DNA of 64,000 nt from Atherix ibis (taxonomy: Eukaryota; Arthropoda; Insecta; Diptera; Athericidae). The position numbers and the translations under genes are program-made. Shown here one piece after another: positions 14,601-29,063 of this stretch. Within the stretch, counting starts at the first letter, position 1. Each line of letters starts with the position of its first letter. The DNA lies in NCBI GenBank assembly GCA_958298945.1, contig OY282608.1:81516806-81580805 (forward strand), given 5' to 3'. The notes beneath the pieces are model-generated. The model worked only from the letters and a program-made list of their open reading frames with translations. It was not told the origin of the DNA and ran no database searches.

Positions 14601-15686
14601 ACAAGCCAACAAAGCAAGTAACCAACAAACCAAAAAACCAATAAACAAAGAAACCAACAAACCAACAAGCTAAGAAGCCAACAAACCAACAAGGCAATAA
14701 ACGAACAAACGAACAAACCAACAAACCAACAAACCAACAAAGGAACAAACCAACAAACCAACAAACCGACAAACCAACAAATCAACAAGCCAACAAACGA
14801 AAAAACCAACAAACCAACAAACCAACAAAGCAACAAGCCAACAAACCAACAAACCAACAAACGAGCAAACCAACAAACGAACAAACCAACAAACCAACAA
14901 ACCAACAAACCAAAAAACCAACAAACGAACAAACCAACAAACCAACAACCAACAAACGAACAAACCAACAAACCAACAAACCAACAAACCAAAAAACCAA
15001 CAAACCAATAAACCATCAAGCCAACAAGCCAACAAACCAACAAGCCAACAAACGAACAAACCAACAAACCAACAAACCAAAAAACCATCATACCAACAAA
15101 CCAACAAACCAACAAACCAACAAACCAACAAACCAATAAACGAACAAACCAACAAACGAACAAACCAACAAACCATCAAGCCAACAAGCCAACAAACCAA
15201 CAAACCAACAAACCAACAAAACAACAAACTAACAAGCCAAAAAACCAACATGCCAACAAACAAACAAACGAACAAACAAATAAACCAACAAACGAACAAA
15301 CCAACAAACCAACAAACCAACAAACCAACAAACCAACAAACCAACAAACCAACAAACCAACAAACCAACAAACCAACAAACCAACAAACCAACAAGTCAA
15401 CAAACCAACAAAATAACAAACCAACAAACCAACAAACCAACAAACCAACAAGCTAAAAAGCCAACAAACCAACAAGCCAATAAACGCACAAACGAACAAA
15501 CCAACAAACCAACAAACCAACAAAGGAACAAACCAACAAACCAACAAACCAACAAACCGACAAACCAACAAATCAACAAGTCAACAAGCCAACAAACGAA
15601 AAAACCAACAAACCAACAAACCAACAAACCAACAAACCAACAAGCCAACAAACCAACAAACCAACAAACGAACAAACCAACAAACA
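11654..15686. repeat. Mosaic of partial higher-order units
   Basis: This gene-free octamer repeat links the 4.1-kb and 7.1-kb duplications. Up to about 13,900 it repeats fragments of the A/B family: AATCAACGAGACAAC near 12,317 (1,656 bp after the previous one), and AAATCAACAATCC at 12,116, 12,844 and 13,707 (spacing 728 and 863 bp). From about 13,080 on, strings typical of the next family appear, such as AACAATACAACAAG near 13,466, AAACCATCAAGCC near 15,172 and the AAAATAACAA string near 15,409. It reads as a breakpoint-rich junction between two repeat families. Confidence 0.7.
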
Positions 15687-16580
15687 AACAAACCAACAAA
15701 CCAACAAACCAACAAACCAAAAAACAAACAAACCAACAAACCAACAAACCAACAACCAACAAACGGACAAACCAACAAACCAACAAACCAACAAACCAAA
15801 AAACCAACAAACCAACAAACCATCAAGCCAACAAGCCAACAAACCAACAAGCCAACAAACGAACAAACCAACAAACCAACAAACCAAAAAACCATCATAC
15901 CAACAAACCAACAAACCAACAAACCAACAAACCAACAAACCAATAAACGAACAAACGAACAAACAAACAAACCAACAAACCATCAAGCCAACAAGCCAAC
16001 AAACCAACAAGCCAACAAACGAACAAACCAACAAACCAACAAACCAAAAAACCATCAAACCACCAAACCAACAAACCAACAAACCAAAAAACCAACAAAC
16101 GAACAAACCAACAAACCAACAAACCAACAAGCCAACAAACCAACAAACCAACAAACCAACAAAACAACAAACTAACAAGCCAAAAAACCAACAAGCCAAC
16201 AAACGAACAAACGAACAAACAAATAAACCAACAAACGAACAAACCAACAAACCAACAAACCAACAAACCAACAAACCAACAAACCAACAAACCAACAAAC
16301 CAACAAACCAACAAACCAACAAGTCAACATACCAACAAAATAACAAGCCAACAAGCCAACAAACCAACAAGCCAACAAACGAACAAACCAACAAGCCAAC
16401 AAACCAACAAACCAACAAACCAACAAACCAACAAACCAACAAACCAACAAACCAACAAACCAACAAACCAACAACCCAACCAACAAACAAACCAACAAAC
16501 CAACAAACCAACAAACCAACAAACCAACAAACCAACAAACCAACAAACCAACAAACCAACAAACCAACAAACCAACAAAC

Positions 16581-16594
16581 AAAAAAAAAAAAAA
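16581..16594. repeat. A14 homopolymer in C1
   Basis: Fourteen consecutive A residues interrupt the octamer rhythm between AAC and CCAAC. The equivalent site in C2 has fifteen. No other run this long occurs in the window; other A runs reach about 7-9 bases. It probably grew from an AAACCAAA-type monomer by slippage. Confidence 0.95.
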
Positions 16595-19500
16595 CCAACA
16601 AACCAACAAGCCAACAAGCCAACAAACCAACGAACCAACAAACCAACAAACCAACAAACCAACAAACCAACAAACCAACAAACCAACAAGCCAACAAACC
16701 AACAAACCAACAAGCCAACAAACCAATAAACCAAGAAACCAACAAACCAAAAAACCAACAAACTAACAAACCAACAAACCAACAAACCAAAAAACCAACA
16801 AACCAACAAACCAACAAGCCAACAAGCCAACAAGGTAACAAACTAAAAAACCAAAAAACCAATAAAACAACAAGCCAACAAACCAACAAACCAATAAAAC
16901 AACAATTCAACAAGCCAACAAACCAACTAACCAACAAACCAACAAGCCAACAAGCCAACAAACCAACAAACCAACAAACCAACAAACCAACAAACCAACA
17001 AACCAACAAACCAACAAACCAACAAACCAACAAACCAACAAACCAACAAACGAACTAACCAACAAACCAACAAACCAACCAGCCAACAAGCCAACAAACC
17101 AACAAGCCAACAAACGAACAAACCAACAAACCAACAAACCAAGTAACCAACAAACCAACAAACCAACAAACCAACAAACCAAGAAACCAACAAACCGACA
17201 AACCAACAAGCCAACAAGCCAACAAGCCAACAAGCCAACAAACCAATAAACCAAGAAACCAACAAACCAATAAATCAACAAACCAACAAACCAACAAACC
17301 AACAAACTAACAAACCAACAAACCAACAAACGAACAAACCAACAAACCATCAAGCCAACAATCCAACAAACCAACAAGCCGACAAACGAACAAAACAACA
17401 AACCAACAAACCAAAAAACCATCAAACCAACAAACCAACAAACCAACAAACCGAAAAACCAACAAACGAACAAACCAACAAACTAACAAACCAACAAGCC
17501 AACAAACCAACAAACCAACAAACCAACAAAACAACAAACTAACAAGCCAAAAAACCAACAAACCAACAAACCAACAAACCAACAAACCAACATGTCAACA
17601 AACCAACAAAATAACAAACCAACAAACCAACAAACCAACAAACCAACAAGCTAAAAAGCCAACAAACCAACAAGCCAATAAACGAACAAACGAACAAACC
17701 AACAAACCAACAAACCAACAAAGGAACAAACCAACAAACCAACAAACCGACAAACCAACAAATCAACAAGTCAACAAGCCAACAAACGAAGAAACCAACA
17801 AACCAACAAACCAACAAACCAACAAACCAACAAGCCAACAAACCAACAAACCAACAAACGAACAAACCAACAAACGAACAAAGCAACAAACCAACAAACC
17901 AACAAACCAAAAAACCAACAAACGAACAAACCAACAAACCAACAACCAATAAACGAACAAACCAACAAACCAACAAACCAACAAACCAAAAAACCAACAA
18001 ACCAACAAACCATCAAGCCAACAAGCCAACAAACCAACAAGCCAACAAACGAACAAACCAACAAACCAACAAACCAAAAAACCACCATACCAACAAACCA
18101 ACAAACCAACAAACCAACAAACCAACAAACCAACAAACCAACAAACGAACAAACCAACAAACGAACAAACCAACAAACCATCAAGCCAACAAGCCAACAA
18201 ACCAACAAGCCAACAAACGAACAAACCAACATACCAACAAACCAAAAAACCATCAAACCAACAAACCAACAAACCAACAAACCAAAAAACCAACAAACGA
18301 ACAAACCAACAAACCAACATACCAACAAGCCAACAAACCAACAAACCAACAAAACAACAAACTAACAAGCCAAAAAACCAACAAGCCAACAAACGAACAA
18401 ACGAACAAACAAATAAACCAACAAACGAACAAACCAACAAACCAACAAACCAACAAACCAACAAACCAACAAACCAACAAACCAACAAACCAACAAACCA
18501 ACAAACCAACAAACCAACAAACCAACAAACCAACAAACCAACAAACCAACAAGTCAACAAACCAACAAAATAACAAGCCAACAAGCCAACAAACCAACAA
18601 GCCAACAAACGAACAAACCAACAAACCAACAAACCAACAAACCAACAAACCAACAAACCAACAAACCAACAAACCAACAAACCAACAAACCAACAAACCA
18701 ACAACCCAACCAGCAAACAAACCAACAAACCAAAAAACCAACAAAACAACAAACCAACAAACCAACAAACCAACAAACCAACAAACAAACAAACCAACAA
18801 ACCAACAAGCCAACAAGCCAACAAACCAACGAACCAACAAACCAACAAACCAACAAACAAACAAACCAACAAACCAACAAACCAACAAGCCAACAAACCA
18901 ACAAACCAACAAGCCAACAAACCAATAAACCAAGAAACCAACAAACCAAAAAACCAACAAACTAACAAACCAACAAACCAACAAACCAAAAAACCAACAA
19001 ACCAACAAACCAACAAGCCAACAAGCCAACAAGCCAACAAACTAATAAACCAAAAAACCAACAAACCAACAAGCCAACAAACCAACAAACCAACAAAACA
19101 ACAATTCAACAAGCCAACAAACCAACAAACCAACAAACCAACATGCCAACAAGCCAACAAACCAACAAGCCAACAAACCAACAAACCAACAAACCAACAA
19201 ACCAACAAACCAACAAACCAACAAACCAACAAACCAACAAACCAACAAACCAACAAACCAACAAACCAACAAACCAACAAACCAACAAACGAACAAACCA
19301 ACAAACCAACAAACCAACCCGCCAACAAGCCAACAAACCAACAAGCCAACAAACGAACAAACCAACAAACCAACAAACCAAGTAACCAACAAACCAACAA
19401 ACCAACAAACCAAGAAACCAACAAACCGACAAACCAACAAGCCAACAAGCTAACAAGCCAACAAACCAATAAACCAAGAAACCAACAAACCAATAAACCA

Positions 19501-21311
19501 ACAAACCAACAAACCAACAAACCAACAAACTAACCAACCAACAAACCAACAAACCAACAAGCCAACAAGCCAACAAACGAATAAACCAAAACACCAACCA
19601 ACCAACAAGCCAACAAACCAACAAACCAACAAAACAACAATACAACAAGCCAACAAACCAAGAAACTAACATACCAACAAGCCAACAAGCCAACAAACCA
19701 ACAAACCAACAAACCAACAAAGCAACAAACCAACAAACCAACAAACCAACAAACCAACAAACCAACAAACGAACAAACCAACAAACCAACAAACCAACCA
19801 GCCAACAAGCCAACAAACCAACAAGCCAACAAACGAACAAACCAACAAACCAACAAACCAAGTAACCAAGAAACCAACAAACCAACAAACCAAGAAACCA
19901 ACAAACCCACAAACCAACAAGCCAACAAGCCAACAAGCCAACAAACCAACAAACCAACAAACCAACAAACCAACAAACCAACAAGCCAACAAACCAAGTA
20001 ACCAACAAATCAACAAACCAACAAACGAACAAACCAACAAACCAACAAACCAACCAGCCAACAAGCCAACAAACCAACAAGCCAACAAACGAACAAACCA
20101 ACAAACCAACAAACCAAGTAACCAACAAACCAACAAACCAACAAACCAAGAAACCAACAAACCGACAAACCAACAGGCCAACAAGCCAACAAGCCAACAA
20201 GCCAACAAACCAACAAACCAACAAACCAACAAACCAACAAACCAACAAGCCAACAAACCAAGTAACCAACCAACCAATAAACCAACAAACCAAGAAACCA
20301 ACAAACCAACAAACCAACAAGCCAAAAAGCCAACAAACCAACAAGCCAATAAACGAGCAAACGGACAAACCAACAAACCAACAAACCAAAAAAGGAACAA
20401 ACCAACAAACCAACAAACCGACAAACCAACAAAACAACAAGCCAACAAGCCAACAAACGAACAAACGAACAAACCAACAAACCAACAAACCAAAAAACCA
20501 ACAAACCAAAAAGCCAGCAAACCAACAAACCAACAAACGAACAAACCAACAAACCAACAAACCAACAAACCAACAAACCAAAAAACCAACAAACGAACAA
20601 ACCAACAAACCAACAAACCAACAAACCAACAAACCAACAAGCCAACAAACGAACAAACCAACAAACCAACAAACCAAAATACCAGCAAACCAACAAGCCA
20701 ACAAACCAACAAACCAACAAACCAACAAGCCAACGAACGAACAAACAAAACAAAAAACACACTAACAAACAAATAAACCAACAAGCGAACAAACCAACAA
20801 ACCAACAAACCAACAAACCAACAAACCAACAAACCAACAAACCAACAAACCACCAAACCAACAAACTAACAAGCCCAGAAACCAACAAACCAACAAGCCA
20901 AGAAGCCAAAAAACCCAAAAAACAATAAACCATCAAGCCAACAAGCCATCAAAACCAACAACCGAACAAACGAACAAACCAACAAACCAACAAACCAACA
21001 AACCAACAAATCAACAAGCCAACAAGCCAACAAACCAACAAGCTAACAAACGAACAAACCAACAAACCAACGAACAAATAAACCAACAAACGAACAAACG
21101 AACAAACCACATACCAACAAACCAACCAACCAACAAACCAACAAACCAACAAACCAACAAACCAACAAACCAACAAACCAACAAACCAACAAACCAACAA
21201 ACCAACAAACCAACAAACCAACAAACCAACAAACCAACAAACCAAGAAACCAAGAAACCAAGAAACCAACAAACCAACAAACCAACAAACCAACAAACCA
21301 ACAAACCAACA

Positions 21312-21330
21312 GGCAAACAAACGAACAAAC
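21312..21330. repeat. GGCAAACAAACGAAC landmark (first of a dispersed set)
   Basis: The string GGCAAACAAACGAAC, or GGCAAACCAACGAAC, marks one point of the higher-order unit. Approximate positions are 21,312, 32,913, 36,232, 36,969, 40,460, 41,211, 44,347, 46,803, 47,882, 48,667, 48,957 and 49,860, with a TGGC form near 46,506. An AGACAAACAAACG form lies near 53,552, 54,597, 57,603 and 58,572. The change from AGGC to AGAC follows array position, as with other landmarks. Confidence 0.75.
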
Positions 21331-23707
21331 CAACAAACCACAAAACCAACAAACCAACAAGCCAACAAACCAACAAACCAACAAGCCAACAAACCAACAA
21401 ACCAACAAGCCAACAAACGAACAAACCAACAAATCTACAAACAAATAAACCAACAAACTAACAAACAAATAAACCAACAAACCAATAAACCAACAAACCA
21501 ACAAAAACTAACAAACCAACAAGCCAACAAACCAACAAACCAACAAACCAACAAACCAACAAACCAACAAACCAACAAACCAACAAACCAACAAACCAAC
21601 AAACCAACAAACCAACAAACCAACAATCCAACAAACCAACAAACCAACAAACCAACAAACCAACAAACCAACAAACCAACAAACCATCAAGCCAACAAGC
21701 CAACAAACCAAATTGCCAACACACGAACAAACGAACAAACCAACAAACCAAAAAACCAACAAACGAACAAACGAACAAACGAACAAACCAACAAACCAAC
21801 AAACCAACAAACCAACAAACCAACAAGCCAACAAACGAACAAACCAACAAACCAACAAACCAACAAACCAACAAACCAACAAACCAACAAACCAACAAAC
21901 CAACAAACCAACAAACCAACAAACCAACAATCCAACAAACCAACAAACCAACAAACCAACAAACCAACAAACCATCAAGCCAACAAGCCAACAAACCAAA
22001 TAGTCAACACACGAACAAACCAACAAACCAACAAGCCAACAAACCAACAAACCAACAAGCCAACAAACGAGCAAACCTACAAACCAACAAACCAACAAAC
22101 CAAAAAACCGACAAACGAATAAACCAACAAACCAACAAACCAACAAGCCAACAAACCAACAAACCAACAAACCTACAAAACAACAAACTAACAAGCCAAC
22201 AAACCAACAAGCCAACAAACGAACAAACGAACAAACAAATAAACCAACAAACGAACAAACCAACAAACCAACAAACCAACAAACCAACAAACCAAAAAAC
22301 CAACACACCAACAAACCAACAAACTAACAAACCAACAAACCAACAAACCAACAAGCCAACAAACCAACAAACCAACAAGCCAACAAATGAGCAAACCAAC
22401 AAACCAACAAACAAATAAACCAACAAACGAACAAACCAACAAACCAACAAACCAACAAACCAACAAACCAACAAACCAACAAACCAACAAACCAACAAAC
22501 CAACAAACGAACAAACCAACAAACCAACAAACCAACCAGCCAACAAGCCAACAAACCAACAAGCCAACAAACCAACAAACCAACAAACCAACAAACGAAC
22601 TAACCAACAAACCAACAAACCAACCAGCCAACAAGCCAACAAACCAACAAGCCAACAAACGAACAAACCAACAAACCAACAAACCAAGTAACCAACAAAC
22701 CAACAAACCAACAAACCAACAAACCAAGAAACCAACAAACCGACAAACCAACAAGCCAACAAGCCAACAAGCCAACAAGCCAACAAACCAATAAACCAAG
22801 AAACCAACAAACCAATAAATCAACAAACCAACAAACCAACAAACCAACAAACCAAAAAACAAACAAACCAACAAACCAACAAACCAACAACCAACAAACG
22901 GACAAACCAACAAACCAACAAACCAACAAACCAAAAAACCAACAAACCAACAAACCATCAAGCCAACAAGCCAACAAACCAACAAGCCAACAAACGAACA
23001 AACCAACAAACCAACAAACCAAAAAACCATCATACCAACAAACCAACAAACCAACAAACCAACAAACCAACAAACCAATAAACGAACAAACGAACAAACA
23101 AACAAACCAACAAACCATCAAGCCAACAAGCCAACAAACCAACAAGCCAACAAACGAACAAACCAACAAACCAACAAACCAAAAAACCATCAAACCACCA
23201 AACCAACAAACCAACAAACCAAAAAACCAACAAACGAACAAACCAACAAACCAACAAACCAACAAGCCAACAAACCAACAAACCAACAAACCAACAAAAC
23301 AACAAACTAACAAGCCAAAAAACCAACAAGCCAACAAACGAACAAACGAACAAACAAATAAACCAACAAACGAACAAACCAACAAACCAACAAACCAACA
23401 AACCAACAAACCAACAAACCAACAAACCAACAAACCAACAAACCAACAAACCAACAAGTCAACATACCAACAAAATAACAAGCCAACAAGCCAACAAACC
23501 AACAAGCCAACAAACGAACAAACCAACAAGCCAACAAACCAACAAACCAACAAACCAACAAACCAACAAACCAACAAACCAACAAACCAACAAACCAACA
23601 ACCCAACCAACAAACAAACCAACAAACCAACAAACCAACAAACCAACAAACCAACAAACCAACAAACCAACAAACCAACAAACCAACAAACCAACAAACC
23701 AACAAAC

Positions 23708-23722
23708 AAAAAAAAAAAAAAA
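23708..23722. repeat. A15 homopolymer in C2
   Basis: Fifteen consecutive A residues sit at the position equivalent to the A14 tract of C1. The one-base difference is either true copy divergence or a homopolymer length error. It is followed by an octamer-sized loss relative to C1. Confidence 0.95.
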
Positions 23723-26700
23723 CCAACAAACCAACAAGCCAACAAGCCAACAAACCAACGAACCAACAAACCAACAAACCAACAAACCAACAAACCAACA
23801 AACCAACAAACCAACAAGCCAACAAACCAACAAACCAACAAGCCAACAAACCAATAAACCAAGAAACCAACAAACCAAAAAACCAACAAACTAACAAACC
23901 AACAAACCAACAAACCAAAAAACCAACAAACCAACAAACCAACAAGCCAACAAGCCAACAAGGTAACAAACTAAAAAACCAAAAAACCAATAAAACAACA
24001 AGCCAACAAACCAACAAACCAATAAAACAACAATTCAACAAGCCAACAAACCAACTAACCAACAAACCAACAAGCCAACAAGCCAACAAACCAACAAACC
24101 AACAAACCAACAAACCAACAAACCAACAAACCAACAAACCAACAAACCAACAAACCAACAAACCAACAAACCAACAAACGAACTAACCAACAAACCAACA
24201 AACCAACCAGCCAACAAGCCAACAAACCAACAAGCCAACAAACGAACAAACCAACAAACCAACAAACCAAGTAACCAACAAACCAACAAACCAACAAACC
24301 AACAAACCAAGAAACCAACAAACCGACAAACCAACAAGCCAACAAGCCAACAAGCCAACAAGCCAACAAACCAATAAACCAATAAACCAACAAACCAATA
24401 AATCAACAAACCAACAAACCAACAAACCAACAAACTAACAAACCAACAAACCAACAAACGAACAAACCAACAAACCATCAAGCCAACAATCCAACAAACC
24501 AACAAGCCGACAAACGAACAAAACAACAAACCAACAAACCAAAAAACCATCAAACCAACAAACCAACAAACCAACAAACCGAAAAACCAACAAACGAACA
24601 AACCAACAAACTAACAAACCAACAAGCCAACAAACCAACAAACCAACAAACCAACAAAACAACAAACTAACAAGCCAAAAAACCAACAAACCAACAAACC
24701 AACAAACCAACAAACCAACATGTCAACAAACCAACAAAATAACAAACCAACAAACCAACAAACCAACAAACCAACAAGCTAAAAAGCCAACAAACCAACA
24801 AGCCAATAAACGAACAAACGAACAAACCAACAAACCAACAAACCAACAAAGGAACAAACCAACAAACCAACAAACCGACAAACCAACAAATCAACAAGTC
24901 AACAAGCCAACAAACGAAGAAACCAACAAACCAACAAACCAACAAACCAACAAACCAACAAGCCAACAAACCAACAAACCAACAAACGAACAAACCAACA
25001 AACGAACAAACCAACAAACCAACAAACCAACAAACCAAAAAACCAACAAACGAACAAACCAACAAACCAACAACCAATAAACGAACAAACCAACAAACCA
25101 ACAAACCAACAAACCAAAAAACCAACAAACCAACAAACCATCAAGCCAACAAGCCAACAAACCAACAAGCCAACAAACGAACAAACCAACAAACCAACAA
25201 ACCAAAAAACCATCATACCAACAAACCAACAAACCAACAAACCAACAAACCAACAAACCAACAAACGAACAAACCAACAAACGAACAAACCAACAAACCA
25301 TCAAGCCAACAAGCCAACAAACCAACAAGCCAACAAACGAACAAACCAACATACCAACAAACCAAAAAACCATCAAACCAACAAACCAACAAACCAACAA
25401 ACCAAAAAACCAACAAACGAACAAACCAACAAACCAACATACCAACAAGCCAACAAACCAACAAACCAACAAAACAACAAACTAACAAGCCAAAAAACCA
25501 ACAAGCCAACAAACGAACAAACGAACAAACAAATAAACCAACAAACGAACAAACCAACAAACCAACAAACCAACAAACCAACAAACCAACAAACCAACAA
25601 ACCAACAAACCAACAAACCAACAAACCAACAAACCAACAAACCAACAAACCAACAAACCAACAAACCAACAAGTCAACAAACCAACAAAATAACAAGCCA
25701 ACAAGCCAACAAACCAACAAGCCAACAAACGAACAAACCAACAAACCAACAAACCAACAAACCAACAAACCAACAAACCAACAAACCAACAAACCAACAA
25801 ACCAACAAACCAACAAACCAACAACCCAACCAACAAACAAACCAACAAACCAAAAAACCAACAAAACAACAAACCAACAAACCAACAAACCAACAAACCA
25901 ACAAACAAACAAACCAACAAACCAACAAGCCAACAAGCCAACAAACAAACGAACCAACAAACCAACAAACCAACAAACAAACAAACCAACAAACCAACAA
26001 ACCAACAAGCCAACAAACCAACAAACCAACAAGCCAACAAACCAATAAACCAAGAAACCAACAAACCAAAAAACCAACAAACTAACAAACCAACAAACCA
26101 ACAAACCAAAAAACCAACAAACCAACAAACCAACAAGCCAACAAGCCAACAAGCCAACAAACTAATAAACCAAAAAACCAACAAACCAACAAGCCAACAA
26201 ACCAACAAACCAACAAAACAACAATTCAACAAGCCAACAAACCAACAAACCAACAAACCAACATGCCAACAAGCCAACAAACCAACAAGCCAACAAACCA
26301 ACAAACCAACAAACCAACAAACCAACAAACCAACAAACCAACAAACCAACAAACCAACAAACCAACAAACCAACAAACCAACAAACCAACAAACCAACAA
26401 ACCAACAAACGAACAAACCAACAAACCAACAAACCAACCAGCCAACAAGCCAACAAACCAACAAGCCAACAAACGAACAAACCAACAAACCAACAAACCA
26501 AGTAACCAACAAACCAACAAACCAACAAACCAAGAAACCAACAAACCGACAAACCAACAAGCCAACAAGCTAACAAGCCAACAAACCAATAAACCAAGAA
26601 ACCAACAAACCAATAAACCAACAAACCAACAAACCAACAAACCAACAAACTAACCAACCAACAAACCAACAAACCAACAAGCCAACAAGCCAACAAACGA

Positions 26701-28240
26701 ATAAACCAAAACACCAACCAACCAACAAGCCAACAAACCAACAAACCAACAAAACAACAATACAACAAGCCAACAAACCAAGAAACTAACATACCAACAA
26801 GCCAACAAGCCAACAAACCAACAAACCAACAAACCAACAAAGCAACAAACCAACAAACCAACAAACCAACAAACCAACAAACCAACAAACGAACAAACCA
26901 ACAAACCAACAAACCAACCAGCCAACAAGCCAACAAACCAACAAGCCAACAAACGAACAAACCAACAAACCAACAAACCAAGTAACCAAGAAACCAACAA
27001 ACCAACAAACCAAGAAACCAACAAACCCACAAACCAACAAGCCAACAAGCCAACAAGCCAACAAACCAACAAACCAACAAACCAACAAACCAACAAACCA
27101 ACAAACCAACAAGCCAACAAACCAAGTAACCAACAAATCAACAAACCAACAAACGAACAAACCAACAAACCAACAAACCAACCAGCCAACAAGCCAACAA
27201 ACCAACAAGCCAACAAACGAACAAACCAACAAACCAACAAACCAAGTAACCAACAAACCAACAAACCAACAAACCAAGAAACCAACAAACCGACAAACCT
27301 ACAGGCCAACAAGCCAACAAGCCAACAAGCCAACAAGCCAACAAACCAACAAACCAACAAACCAACAAACCAACAAACCAACAAGCCAACAAACCAAGTA
27401 ACCAACCAACCAATAAACCAACAAACCAAGAAACCAACAAACCAACAAACCAACAAGCCAAAAAGCCAACAAACCAACAAGCCAATAAACGAGCAAACGG
27501 ACAAACCAACAAACCAACAAACCAAAAAAGGAACAAACCAACAAACCAACAAACCGACAAACCAACAAAACAACAAGCCAACAAGCCAACAAACGAACAA
27601 ACGAACAAACCAACAAACCAACAAACCAAAAAACCAACAAACCAAAAAGCCAGCAAACCAACAAACCAACAAACGAACAAACCAACAAACCAACAAACCA
27701 ACAAACCAACAAACCAAAAAACCAACAAACGAACAAACCAACAAACCAACAAACCAACAAACCAACAAACCAACAAGCCAACAAACGAACAAACCAACAA
27801 ACCAACAAACCAAAATACCAGCAAACCAACAAGCCAACAAACCAACAAACCAACAAACCAACAAGCCAACGAACGAACAAACAAAACAAAAAACACACTA
27901 ACAAACAAATAAACCAACAAGCGAACAAACCAACAAACCAACAAACCAACAAACCAACAAACCAACAAACCAACAAACCAACAAACCACCAAACCAACAA
28001 ACTAACAAGCCCAGAAACCAACAAACCAACAAGCCAAGAAGCCAAAAAACCCAAAAAACAATAAACCATCAAGCCAACAAGCCATCAAAACCAACAACCG
28101 AACAAACGAACAAACCAACAAACCAACAAACCAACAAACCAACAAATCAACAAGCCAACAAGCCAACAAACCAACAAGCTAACAAACGAACAAACCAACA
28201 AACCAACGAACAAATAAACCAACAAACGAACAAACGAACA

Positions 28241-28382
28241 AACCACATACCAACAAACCAACCAACCAACAAATCAACAAACCAACAAACCAACAAACCA
28301 ACAAACCAACAAACCAACAAACCAACAAACCAACAAACCAACAAACGAACAAACCACATACCAACAAACCAACCAACCAACA
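28241..28382. repeat. Local duplication of a CCACATACC element in C2
   Basis: C1 has a single CCACATACCAAC element (21,108), followed by a run of AAACCAAG monomers and a GGCAAAC landmark. In C2 the element occurs twice, at 28,243 and 28,354 (111 bp apart), and the AAACCAAG/GGCAAAC segment is missing, giving a net loss of 73 bp. Related single copies lie near 32,738, 36,788 and 41,038. Confidence 0.75.
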
Positions 28383-29063
28383 AACGAACAAACCAACAAA
28401 CCACAAAACCAACAAACCAACAAGCCAACAAACCAACAAACCAACAAGCCAACAAACCAACAAACCAACAAGCCAACAAACGAACAAACCAACAAATCTA
28501 CAAACAAATAAACCAACAAACTAACAAACAAATAAACCAACAAACCAATAAACCAACAAACCAACAAAAACTAACAAACCAACAAGCCAACAAACCAACA
28601 AACCAACAAACCAACAAACCAACAAACCAACAAACCAACAAACCAACAAACCAACAAACCAACAAACCAACAAACCAACAAACCAACAATCCAACAAACC
28701 AACAAACCAACAAACCAACAAACCAACAAACCAACAAACCAACAAACCATCAAGCCAACAAGCCAACAAACCAAATTGCCAACACACGAACAAACGAACA
28801 AACCAACAAACCAAAAAACCAACAAACGAACAAACGAACAAACGAACAAACCAACAAACCAACAAACCAACAAACCAACAAACCAACAAGCCAACAAACG
28901 AACAAACCAACAAACCAACAAACCAACAAACCAACAAACCAACAAACCAACAAACCAACAAACCAACAAACCAACAAACCAACAAACCAACAATCCAACA
29001 AACCAACAAACCAACAAACCAACAAACCAACAAACCATCAAGCCAACAAGCCAACAAACCAAA

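Larger units (their letters stand above)
15687..22821. repeat. About 7.1-kb higher-order repeat, copy C1
   Basis: The variant series starting at 15,687 recurs at 22,822 (offset 7,135). The unit holds a pure A run at 16,581-16,594, AACAATTCAACAAG near 16,900 and 19,100, AACAATACAACAAG near 19,637, an AAACACACTAAC string near 20,753, AAGCCCAGAAAC near 20,871, a CCATCAAAACC string near 20,945, a GGCAAACAAACG string near 21,312, AATTGCCAACACACG at 21,711 and TAGTCAACACACG at 22,001. Strict alignment to the second copy fades after about 22,560. Confidence 0.88.

Noticed and set aside
16581..23722. The A14 and A15 runs as poly(A) tails of retrotransposed elements
   Set aside because: The sequence on both sides is ordinary octamer array, with no element body and no target-site duplication distinguishable from the repeat.
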